DNA from: a bacterium
Lineage (GTDB): Bacteria; JAJRZV01
Assembly (NCBI GenBank): GCA_024275095.1
Contig: JAJRZV010000019.1
Span: 1-20,257 of the forward strand
DNA: 20,257 nt
Reading direction: 5' to 3'
This document shows positions 1 to 6,874 of this stretch, piece by piece. The first letter of the stretch is position 1. Each line of letters opens with the position of its first letter. The notes beneath the pieces are model-generated. The model was not told the DNA's origin. It worked only from the letters and a program-made list of their open reading frames with translations, and searched no databases. The position numbers were made by a program, and so were the translations under genes.

Positions 1-329
1 ATACCTTCAAGATACTTCCGCGTATCTTTAAATACAACGAGAGGAAGTTTCTTCGTGTTTTTCAACGCGATGATAATGGTTTGTCCCACATTAATGACCT
101 TGTCAACAACACCCGTAATTTTTACTGTTCGCCCGTTCAACTTCTCTGCGTCCAGCGGTTCCCCGGCTTTTATGCTGATGGGTACAAGCTGGCCCCTTTC
201 AGCGGTGACAACCTTAAAGATTTTCACAGGAGACGTGCGGGTATTCAGTGAGACTGCGAAGATCACTATAATGAGTAGCACTGCTGCTCCTGCCAGCGAT
301 AGAAACGTGTAGATAAGGTATTTTTTCAT
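1..329 (-). CDS. Membrane-anchored OB-fold-like protein (3' end outside window)
   Basis: The reading frame opens with ATG at 329 and runs off the left edge, giving 109 visible residues. Residues 5-27 form one strong hydrophobic segment after a short MKKY start, so the protein is probably anchored in the inner membrane with the rest in the periplasm. Residues 66-102 (starting GRTVKITG, ending LVVFKD) alternate like an OB-fold beta barrel of the nucleic-acid-binding type that accompanies some secreted nucleases; this is an inference from pattern, not a firm family match. The ATG overlaps the TGA of the upstream nuclease gene (ATGA), so the two are translationally coupled and probably work together. 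The C-terminal part cannot be seen, so a fused catalytic domain is possible. Confidence 0.7.
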   Translation of the reverse strand, partial: MKKYLIYTFLSLAGAAVLLIIVIFAVSLNTRTSPVKIFKVVTAERGQLVPISIKAGEPLDAEKLNGRTVKITGVVDKVINVGQTIIIALKNTKKLPLVVFKDTRKYLEG

Positions 330-859
330 TTTTTGCCCCTCCATAACGCATTAAATTCTTTCTCAAATTCATCCGCCAGCTCGCCGGCGTTTTCAAACAC
401 CAGCAGGTTTTCGTAATTGGATATTTCTGCAGATGCCGTCCAGTTATAGGAGCCTGTAATAAGAATGTGGCCGTCTATAACGGCAAACTTGTGATGCATC
501 TTTGGGGGATATTTGGATTTGAACCTTTCGAGCCCGTGATAGGTGCGCGAACGTTTTACCTGGATCCCGTGTTTGCGTAAAAATTTCTCCTTTGAGAATT
601 TTCCCTGTGCGCATTCTCTGTCGAGCAGAACCCTCACCTTCACGCCTCGTTTTTTTGCTCTCACCAGTGCCTGCGCGAGATGGCGTGAAGTAAAGCAATA
701 CATGGCCACATCTATGTATTTGCGGGCACCGTTGATTTTTTCCACAATGGCATCGCGTGCGCCTCCACGTGGTGAAAAATATACCTTTAACGACATTCCT
801 GCGGGAAGGGAATCGGTGGAAGCGATAATAAACCCGATGATGAGAATAAACCTCGTCAT
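326..859 (-). CDS. Exported phospholipase-D family nuclease (single HKD domain)
   Basis: This 177-residue protein has a hydrophobic N-terminus (about residues 3-20) that looks like a signal peptide or anchor, followed by one PLD-like domain. The HKD catalytic motif is complete: H122, K124, D129, then G136, S137 and N139 in GSYNWT. A single HKD in a protein this size is typical of the Nuc-type endonucleases, which dimerise to build the active site and cut DNA without a metal ion. The start ATG overlaps the stop of the transporter gene upstream (TAATG), and its own stop overlaps the next ATG, so it is the third gene of a tight operon. Export plus the OB-fold partner suggests action on DNA outside the cytoplasm. 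A phospholipase role is possible but less likely at this length. Confidence 0.85.
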   Translation of the reverse strand: MTRFILIIGFIIASTDSLPAGMSLKVYFSPRGGARDAIVEKINGARKYIDVAMYCFTSRHLAQALVRAKKRGVKVRVLLDRECAQGKFSKEKFLRKHGIQVKRSRTYHGLERFKSKYPPKMHHKFAVIDGHILITGSYNWTASAEISNYENLLVFENAGELADEFEKEFNALWRGKK

Positions 860-2337
860 TACAATACCCCTCCTGCATGAAGGAGAAAAAGATAGCCTAC
901 CATTACTATAAGACCAAGTACATCGCAGAAAAAGCCGGATTTAATCATCTCCTTGATGGGTACGTATCCTGATCCATAGGCAATGGCATTGGGAGGAGTG
1001 GATACCGGTAGAAGGAAGGCGAGGCTTGTGGCCACGCATGCAGCCAGCACAGGCAGCATGATGGGAGCTGCCGCCTCTTTTGCAACAGCAATAATGACCG
1101 GTATCACAAGGTTGGATGTTGCGGTATTTGACATGAATTCTGTGAGTGTAACGCCTGCCAGGTGCGATGCAACAACCAGAACCACCAGGCCGCCGCTTCG
1201 AATAATCTGAAAAGCGGCCTCACCGAGCATGTGTCCGACCCCTGTCTTTATGGTCAGCTCTCCCAGGGTCAGCCCCCCGCCGAAGAGCAAGATCGTGTTC
1301 CAGTCAATACGGCTTGCTTCTTTCCAGGTTATGACGGGTTGAAACGGGCGCAGCCGGGAGGGTATGAGAAAGAGAAGAGAGGTACCCAGTACTGCTGCTG
1401 TGGCTTCAGGGATATGCGTGTGGAGCCACATGCTGAGCGGATGAGTCTTTCCCAGGAAAAGGGCTGCAAGTCCTGGTCCAATCCACATTATCACTGTGGC
1501 GGAAAATGCTATCAGCACACCCTTTTGTCCCTGCGTAAGTTTTGTTGCCGGTTCTTCTTTTTGAATGATGTGTGTATGCTCACCGCTCACGGTATGTTTT
1601 CGAAAGTACCTCAGGTACATGACGAGAAAAACCCCCATGAGCAGTAGAAGCGATGCAGGGAACAAAATTTTCATCCACTGGAAGAATGGAATGGAAATAT
1701 TGGCCAGCTCTTCCAGAAACCCCAGGGTAACGAGGTTTGGTGGTGTGCCTATGGGGGTTGCAATTCCACCCACTGAGGCTGCATAGGCAATAAATAAAAC
1801 CCCGCCCGTGGCAAACGGCAGTGTTTCAGGGGTTTCTGCATATTGCCTCAGGATGCTGTAACTGAGGGGAATCATCATGGCAGTTGCGGCTGTGTTGCTG
1901 ATCCACATGGACAAAAACCAGGTGATGGCGCCGAAGGCGAATACAAGAGTCACTGGAGAACGCCTGACCCACGGGAGGTTGAGGATTTTTCCAGCCATCC
2001 ATCGGTCGAGACCGTGATGCACAATAGCTTCTGCAATGATGAAGCTGCCCATGAAGAGGAAAATGAGAGGATGAGCGAAATTTTTGAATGCCTCTTTTGC
2101 GCCTGCAAGGCCCAGCAATACTGCAAGCGCGGGAATGAGAAGCGAGGTTACCCCCAGGGGTACGGGTTCGCCGACCCACCAGAGAAGGGTGAACGTGATG
2201 AGTGCAATTTGACGTGCAGCGGAAGTATCGGATACGGGAGGCCATATTATCAGCGCCAGAAATGCAAGTGGACCAAGAAAAAACGTAACCGGGCCGCGCC
2301 ATCTGTCAAACAGGGTCTGGCCCCCGGCCTCGTACAT
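859..2337 (-). CDS. SLC13/DASS-family anion (di/tricarboxylate-type) transporter
   Basis: The 492-residue protein is almost entirely hydrophobic with about a dozen membrane segments. It has the two inverted-repeat signatures of the divalent anion:sodium symporter family: SNT at 147-149 with TPPN at 198-201, and SNT at 403-405 with TPPN at 447-450, plus a GGGLTLGE segment near 353-360. In known family members the SNT motifs bind sodium and substrate carboxylates, so import of dicarboxylates or a related anion (phosphate, sulfate) coupled to sodium is expected; the substrate cannot be told from sequence. Length is normal. The start lies 8 bases after the stop of the TPR gene, and the stop overlaps the start of the nuclease gene, so it belongs to the same operon. 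No strong Shine-Dalgarno is visible; translation may depend on coupling. Confidence 0.9.
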   Translation of the reverse strand: MYEAGGQTLFDRWRGPVTFFLGPLAFLALIIWPPVSDTSAARQIALITFTLLWWVGEPVPLGVTSLLIPALAVLLGLAGAKEAFKNFAHPLIFLFMGSFIIAEAIVHHGLDRWMAGKILNLPWVRRSPVTLVFAFGAITWFLSMWISNTAATAMMIPLSYSILRQYAETPETLPFATGGVLFIAYAASVGGIATPIGTPPNLVTLGFLEELANISIPFFQWMKILFPASLLLLMGVFLVMYLRYFRKHTVSGEHTHIIQKEEPATKLTQGQKGVLIAFSATVIMWIGPGLAALFLGKTHPLSMWLHTHIPEATAAVLGTSLLFLIPSRLRPFQPVITWKEASRIDWNTILLFGGGLTLGELTIKTGVGHMLGEAAFQIIRSGGLVVLVVASHLAGVTLTEFMSNTATSNLVIPVIIAVAKEAAAPIMLPVLAACVATSLAFLLPVSTPPNAIAYGSGYVPIKEMIKSGFFCDVLGLIVMVGYLFLLHAGGVL

Positions 2338-2345
2338 GGGATTGC

Positions 2346-3542
2346 TCAGGGGCTTTCCCTGACGACCTGTTCCAGGTAATCGATAATTCGCTGTACGCTT
2401 TCCTTTATTTCGGGTGGGTCCTGAGTGTATCGCATGTAGATTTTGTATTCCTTGAGAGCTTCGGCGTACATTCCCCTCTCATAGTAAATATTGGCGAGAT
2501 TGTAATGAGCAGGGGCGAAAGTGGGGTCGGCCATAATCGCCCATTGATAGTATCTTATCTCTTCGTCAGAACTGTTTCCCAGTGCCACGCCCTTGTTGTA
2601 CCAGTACGTGGCTGCTTCACGATCACCTGCAGTTTCCTGTGGGGTGTATCCTTCAAGTCCCTGGAGTATGGTCATGATTTTGCTTTTTTTTGCCGGATCC
2701 TTGCCGTACCGCAGGTACGAGAGAAAGTAGCGTACAGCTTCGTCTATCTGATTGCGCTGGTAATAGACCACTCCGAGGTTGTAGAGTGCCGGTCCGTATT
2801 TTGGATCTACCTCCAGTGCTTTTTTGTAATAAAAAATTTCCCTGTCAGATCCGTCGCTGAGGTTTACACCTTTGCGAAACCATTCTTCGGCAGAGTACTT
2901 GCTTGTTTCTTCCTGCATGAGTTTGTAAGTGGCACTGTCTTCTAAAGAAGGGTTAACCCCGCTTTGCTCTTCCATAAGTCGCCTGGTGATTTCATTTTCA
3001 TCAACGGTGGGTTTGCGAGGTTTGGGTTGGGGCTTTGGTTTGGGTTTGGGTGCGGGAGCTGACGTGGCAGCAAGTTTCAAAATCACGAGTTTGGTGTGCC
3101 GCACAATGTTGTCCTGGACAGTGAAAATTTCGTCCAGTTTTCCGCTTTCTTTGACGGTTTCGACCACGCGCCCAGCGTCAACATCGAAAACATAAGCTGT
3201 AACCTTCACGTAGTCACCAAATTTTTGAAAGTCACCAAATACCATATAGCGAGCGTTGAGTTTCTGGCCCACTGCTTTTACAGTGGCGATGGGTATGGTG
3301 CCCTTGGGGAGAATCACATTGGCGAGTGCTTTTTCTACTGTAACAGTATCTATTACATGAACCTTGGAGTATTTTGTGAGTTCCAGGGTGATCTCCTTTG
3401 CCATGCTCAAACCTATCCAGTCCACACTTTTATCTGATGAGAGGTTTTGGAAAGGTATTATCCCCACACGCGGCCCGGCGGCGAAGGAATGGACGGGCAA
3501 AAGAAAGAATATGGATATGATGAAAACAATACTCCTGTTCAT
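2346..3542 (-). CDS. Exported CsgG/FlgO-like TPR protein
   Basis: This 398-residue protein begins with a clear signal peptide (cleavage probably near residues 21-23, after SFAA). Residues 24-155 resemble the FlgO/CsgG N-terminal fold: VGIIPFQNLS at 26-35, then alternating strands and a conserved-looking FGDFQKFGD at 102-110. A low-complexity proline/lysine linker (PKPKPKPQPKPRKP, 165-178) follows. The C-terminal half carries two long TPR blocks (about 218-297 and 311-390) related by a 93-residue shift. Such proteins usually sit in the periplasm or at the outer membrane and scaffold envelope assemblies. It is the first gene of a four-gene operon, with a Shine-Dalgarno GGGAGA just upstream of the ATG and an extended -10 promoter. 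The precise job is unknown. Confidence 0.8.
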   Translation of the reverse strand: MNRSIVFIISIFFLLPVHSFAAGPRVGIIPFQNLSSDKSVDWIGLSMAKEITLELTKYSKVHVIDTVTVEKALANVILPKGTIPIATVKAVGQKLNARYMVFGDFQKFGDYVKVTAYVFDVDAGRVVETVKESGKLDEIFTVQDNIVRHTKLVILKLAATSAPAPKPKPKPQPKPRKPTVDENEITRRLMEEQSGVNPSLEDSATYKLMQEETSKYSAEEWFRKGVNLSDGSDREIFYYKKALEVDPKYGPALYNLGVVYYQRNQIDEAVRYFLSYLRYGKDPAKKSKIMTILQGLEGYTPQETAGDREAATYWYNKGVALGNSSDEEIRYYQWAIMADPTFAPAHYNLANIYYERGMYAEALKEYKIYMRYTQDPPEIKESVQRIIDYLEQVVRESP

Positions 3543-3544
3543 TT

Positions 3545-3606
3545 TCTCCCTGAGATAAAAACTTTATTAATCCATATTATACCATGCAAAGTGTTTTTTT
3601 ATTCAA
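3545..3606 (-). promoter_or_regulatory. Promoter and RBS of the TPR-transporter-nuclease operon
   Basis: On the minus strand a perfect -10 TATAAT (3576-3581) is preceded by TGG (3582-3584), making an ideal extended -10. A -35-like TTGAAT lies at 3601-3606 with a long 19-base spacer, tolerable for an extended -10 promoter. Transcription would start near 3569, giving a leader of about 27 bases with the ribosome site GGGAGA (3545-3550) just before the ATG at 3542. Confidence 0.65.
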
Positions 3607-3659
3607 CGAAAAGAACATTCGGGCTTCTCCCCGACGTGTTGAGAATGTAGAATGAAGGC

Positions 3660-4715
3660 ATGAAAAAATGGGTGCTTTTTTCGGCGGTGTGTTTATTTGT
3701 TGCCTCCTGTGGAGAAGATCGCTGTCCAGTGAAGTTGTACGCCTTCTATTACGGATGGTACGGGACACCAGAGGTCTCTGGCCGTTGGTATCACTGGGAC
3801 AGTTCCGGTCACAATCCTGAACTTACAGGTGCTGAAGGGTTGCCGGATATTGCATCTGTACGTCATCCCTATCCTGAATTGTACGATTCAATGGACATTG
3901 AGGTATTACGGCGCCATGTGGCTCTGGCACAAGAAGCCGGTATTGACGGCTTCGTCTTTTCCTGGTGGGGGCGGGACAGAAGGGAAGATGATGTGCTGGC
4001 GCTTCTCATGCAGACTATTCACGAGGCACACGCCCCGCTTCAGCTTGCCGTTTATTACGAAAGTGTGCCGCCGGAGGGAATGGAAGGAGTGATGGAAGAT
4101 GTGGAGTACCTGTACAACCGATACATGAAGGATTTTACCTACCTGAAGGAAAACGGCAGCCCCGTGCTTTTCGTTTACGGTAGAGGAATTTTCCCCGTCC
4201 TCTGGTGCCTTGGCGAACCATGTGGAGAAAACGTATCCATGCTGGAGGACTGGAGCAGTGTAACCTCTGCTTTCCCCGACGTGTTTTTCGTGGCCGATGT
4301 GATGACATATGCCTTCAGCCGTTCATTTCTGCCTCTTGTTGCCGAAATGGGCTTTGGAGGAGTCCACATTTACAATCCCTTACAGGAAGTGCGTGGTGGT
4401 ATGAACATGAAGAAACTTTACCAGAATTTTTTGTGGGAGTCGCAACACAACGGGCTTCTTCCATACGTAACCGTCATTCCCGGCTATGATGATACCCTTC
4501 TATCCCGGCAATATCCTGTTTATCTGGACCGTGAGAATGGAGGACTTTATCGTCGGCTGTGGCTCCAGGCTGGTGCTGCAGGGGCACGAAGGATACTTCT
4601 CACCTCTTTTAACGAATGGCACGAGGGCACGGAAATCGAGCCCAGTTTTGAGCTTGGTCGCATGTATATTGAACTTACTCGCCAGTTAAAACAGGAATTG
4701 TGTGGAGGGGGGTAA
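3660..4715 (+). CDS. GH99-like (endo-alpha-mannosidase/mannanase type) lipoprotein
   Basis: The 351-residue protein starts with a lipoprotein signal peptide; VASC puts the acylated cysteine at residue 17. The mature part resembles glycoside hydrolase family 99 and its relatives: FYYGWYGTPE at 29-38, GRWYHWD at 41-47, AGIDGFVFSWWG at 93-104, and the hallmark NEWHEGTEIEP at 318-328. The two glutamates three residues apart (E319, E322) match the spacing of the catalytic pair described for GH99 enzymes, so it is probably active. GH99 enzymes cleave internal alpha-mannosidic bonds; the substrate here is unknown. Length is near normal. It is a single-gene unit, divergent from the TPR operon and convergent with the SDR gene 24 bases away. 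The ribosome site is weak (AAGG too close to ATG) and a TAGAAT box lies only 6 bases upstream, so a leaderless message is possible. Confidence 0.8.
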   Translation: MKKWVLFSAVCLFVASCGEDRCPVKLYAFYYGWYGTPEVSGRWYHWDSSGHNPELTGAEGLPDIASVRHPYPELYDSMDIEVLRRHVALAQEAGIDGFVFSWWGRDRREDDVLALLMQTIHEAHAPLQLAVYYESVPPEGMEGVMEDVEYLYNRYMKDFTYLKENGSPVLFVYGRGIFPVLWCLGEPCGENVSMLEDWSSVTSAFPDVFFVADVMTYAFSRSFLPLVAEMGFGGVHIYNPLQEVRGGMNMKKLYQNFLWESQHNGLLPYVTVIPGYDDTLLSRQYPVYLDRENGGLYRRLWLQAGAAGARRILLTSFNEWHEGTEIEPSFELGRMYIELTRQLKQELCGGG

Positions 4716-4739
4716 CACGAAAACCTCACAAAGAGTCCC

Positions 4740-5477
4740 TCACGCATGATCTGTACCCAGCAGGTGTCTGCCGCTATCAACGAAAAGAACCTGCCCGGTA
4801 ATGGCCTCGTTTTTGATAAGGCTCAGAATGCCTTCTACCACGTTTTCAGGAGATCCTGTATGTTGCAGGGGAAGTTTTCGAGAAAGTTTTGATCCAGGAT
4901 CGGCAACTTCGTGGGGAGAGGGGAGTACAGGACCAGGAGCCACAGCGTTGACACGCCAGCGCGGTGCGAACGCCACCGCCATGACCTGCGTGAGATAGTA
5001 CAAAAGTTGTTTGCTCAAGTGGTATTCGAAAAAAGTTGTGTTCACCTCATGAATCCTGGCGTCCAGAAGATTGATGATAACTCCGTGCGAGCCTTTTTCC
5101 CACAGCCGACGACCGAGGGCAAAAGGAGCCCATGCGTTAACCCGGATGTTGTAAATAAAGGAGTATATGGATGCCTCGGTTAAACTTCCTTTCTCATATA
5201 CGGAAGCATTGTTTATGAGAATTTCCGGAACCCCTGCATATTCGCACACTTTGTCTATCAGGGCTGCACATTCTTTGTCTTCTGCGAGGTCGGCACGGAA
5301 AATCCATGCCTGTCTGCCCAGAGTTTCTATCTCCTGCTTGAGCGATAGTGCCTCTCTTTCCGAGGCATGATAATGAATCGCCAGTGATGACCCTTCACGA
5401 GCAAGTGCGAGTGCAATAGCTTTTCCCAGACGGCGGGCGGCACCTGTGACAAGAGCTGTTTTTCCGGTTAATTGCAT
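4740..5477 (-). CDS. SDR oxidoreductase of the pteridine reductase (PTR1/FolM) type
   Basis: This 245-residue short-chain dehydrogenase has the cofactor loop TGAARRLG at 11-18, HYHAS at 35-39, NNAS at 89-92 and the catalytic YHLSK with Y152 and K156. Instead of the usual catalytic serine it has an aspartate, D139, thirteen residues before the tyrosine (INLLDAR). That D-Y-K arrangement, with ARR and HYH, is typical of pteridine reductases such as trypanosomatid PTR1 and bacterial FolM, which use NADPH to reduce dihydropterins. A generic 3-oxoacyl-ACP reductase is less likely. The gene is monocistronic from its own sigma-70-like promoter, with ribosome site AGAGGAAA before the ATG. It converges with the GH99-like gene with no visible terminator between. 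Confidence 0.82.
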   Translation of the reverse strand: MQLTGKTALVTGAARRLGKAIALALAREGSSLAIHYHASEREALSLKQEIETLGRQAWIFRADLAEDKECAALIDKVCEYAGVPEILINNASVYEKGSLTEASIYSFIYNIRVNAWAPFALGRRLWEKGSHGVIINLLDARIHEVNTTFFEYHLSKQLLYYLTQVMAVAFAPRWRVNAVAPGPVLPSPHEVADPGSKLSRKLPLQHTGSPENVVEGILSLIKNEAITGQVLFVDSGRHLLGTDHA

Positions 5478-5480
5478 GTT

Positions 5481-5520
5481 TTTCCTCTGGAGTATATTGG
5501 TGTGCAGAAAGACGGGTCAA
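5481..5520 (-). promoter_or_regulatory. Sigma-70-like promoter and RBS of the pteridine-reductase-type gene
   Basis: On the minus strand TTGACC (5515-5520) is followed after 18 bases by TATACT (5491-5496), both close to consensus. The ribosome site AGAGGAAA (5481-5488) stands four bases before the ATG's A at 5477 with only a short leader. An 8-base palindrome AGCCGGCT (5526-5533) lies between this -35 and that of the divergent purA promoter; whether it is an operator is unknown. Confidence 0.65.
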
Positions 5521-5540
5521 GGCGAAGCCGGCTCTAACCA

Positions 5541-5576
5541 TTGCCCCTTAACCCCAGTCCGCTTAAAATGAGGAAG
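5541..5576 (+). promoter_or_regulatory. Promoter of the purA operon
   Basis: TTGCCC (5541-5546) and TAAAAT (5564-5569) are separated by the ideal 17 bases. The ATG of purA is only 9 bases after the -10, so transcription would begin within a few bases of the start codon. The AGGAAG at 5571-5576 could act as ribosome site only if transcription begins farther upstream. Confidence 0.5.
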
Positions 5577-5578
5577 TT

Positions 5579-6865
5579 ATGGCTGTGGTTGTCGTTCTTG
5601 GTGCCCAGTGGGGTGACGAGGGGAAAGGGAAGGTCGTGGACCTTCTCAGCAAGGAAGCCCATGTGGTTGTGAGGTTCCAGGGAGGGGCCAACGCGGGTCA
5701 TACCATCGTCACAGGAGGGCACAAGTATATTTTTCACCACATTCCTTCAGGAATTCTTTACCCGGATAAAACATGTGTGCTGGGTAACGGCATGGTGATT
5801 GACCCTGCAACTCTTACCAAGGAAATGGACAGACTTGAGGAGAACGGCGTTGATGTTGGGCCGAAGCGCTTGAAAATCAGCGATCGCGCTCACATCGTAC
5901 TTCCGTATCATAAAGCCATAGATCTTTTGCGTGAAGCGCAGAGAGGGAAGCCCATAGGAACCACCGGTCGGGGTATCGGTCCTGCATACGAGGATAAGGT
6001 GGGACGACGTGGTATTCGAATGGCGGAGTTCGTTGAAGAAAATCTTTTTTATCGACGATTGAAGGAGAACCTTGAACTTGTTAATTCTTATATTGTCAAA
6101 CTGCTCGGCGGAGAAAAATTTGAACTGGACGAGATGTTTGAGGAGTACCGCTCGCTGGCAAACCGACTTCAACCCTACGTCACCGATACCGTAAATTTCC
6201 TTCACGAGTGCATAGGCAAGGGTAAGAACCTTTTGCTCGAGGGTGCACAGGGTGCCCATCTGGATATTGATCACGGGACATACCCTTTTGTAACTTCTTC
6301 GACCACCACTATCGGAGGGGCACTGGCTGGCTCGGGGCTTCACTACCAGCATGTCTCCCGCGTAATAGGGGTGATGAAAGCATATACAACACGTGTGGGC
6401 GGCGGGCCGTTTCCCACCGAACTGAACGATGAGGTGGGACAGTACCTACGCGATCGTGGCGGTGAATATGGTTCCACAACAGGACGTCCCAGGCGATGTG
6501 GATGGCTGGACCTTGCAGTAGTGAGGCGTGCAGCGCAACTTAATGGATTTACCGACCTTGTGATCACGAAGATTGACGTGCTCAGCGGATTAAAACAGCT
6601 GAAGATAGGCAAAGGCTACAACCTCAACGGAACAGAACTGTCGTGCCCACCTCCAGTGTTTGATGAATACGCACAGTGCAAACCCCTTTATCAGGAAGTA
6701 GACGGATGGGAGGAGGAACTTCGAGGCATTCGCTCCTTCCCCGAGCTTCCGGAAAATGCCATTCAATATGTTAAGACCATAGAAAAGATTATTGGAGTAC
6801 CAGCAAGCATGCTCTCACTAAGCCCGGATCGTGAAGATACTTTAATGATAAGAAAGATTTTTTAA
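5579..6865 (+). CDS. purA: Adenylosuccinate synthetase
   Basis: PurA makes adenylosuccinate from IMP, aspartate and GTP, the first committed step to AMP, in the cytoplasm. The 428-residue length is standard. The N-terminal GTP-binding signature WGDEGKGK (11-18) contains the catalytic aspartate D13, and GANAGHTI contains the catalytic histidine H41. Other family blocks are TTGRGIGPAYEDK, EGAQGAHLDIDHGTYPFVT, TRVGGGPFPTE and TGRPRRCGWLDL. It heads a seven-gene operon with an apparent promoter directly upstream; the next gene begins about 9 bases after its stop (if the TTG start is used). Confidence 0.97.
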   Translation: MAVVVVLGAQWGDEGKGKVVDLLSKEAHVVVRFQGGANAGHTIVTGGHKYIFHHIPSGILYPDKTCVLGNGMVIDPATLTKEMDRLEENGVDVGPKRLKISDRAHIVLPYHKAIDLLREAQRGKPIGTTGRGIGPAYEDKVGRRGIRMAEFVEENLFYRRLKENLELVNSYIVKLLGGEKFELDEMFEEYRSLANRLQPYVTDTVNFLHECIGKGKNLLLEGAQGAHLDIDHGTYPFVTSSTTTIGGALAGSGLHYQHVSRVIGVMKAYTTRVGGGPFPTELNDEVGQYLRDRGGEYGSTTGRPRRCGWLDLAVVRRAAQLNGFTDLVITKIDVLSGLKQLKIGKGYNLNGTELSCPPPVFDEYAQCKPLYQEVDGWEEELRGIRSFPELPENAIQYVKTIEKIIGVPASMLSLSPDREDTLMIRKIF

Positions 6866-6874
6866 GCAGGGGCA

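Noticed and set aside
4716-4739. Terminator between the convergent GH99-like and SDR genes
   Set aside because: Only 24 bases with no stem-loop or T tract.
5747-6352. 201-codon minus-strand open frame
   Set aside because: Antisense shadow of purA.
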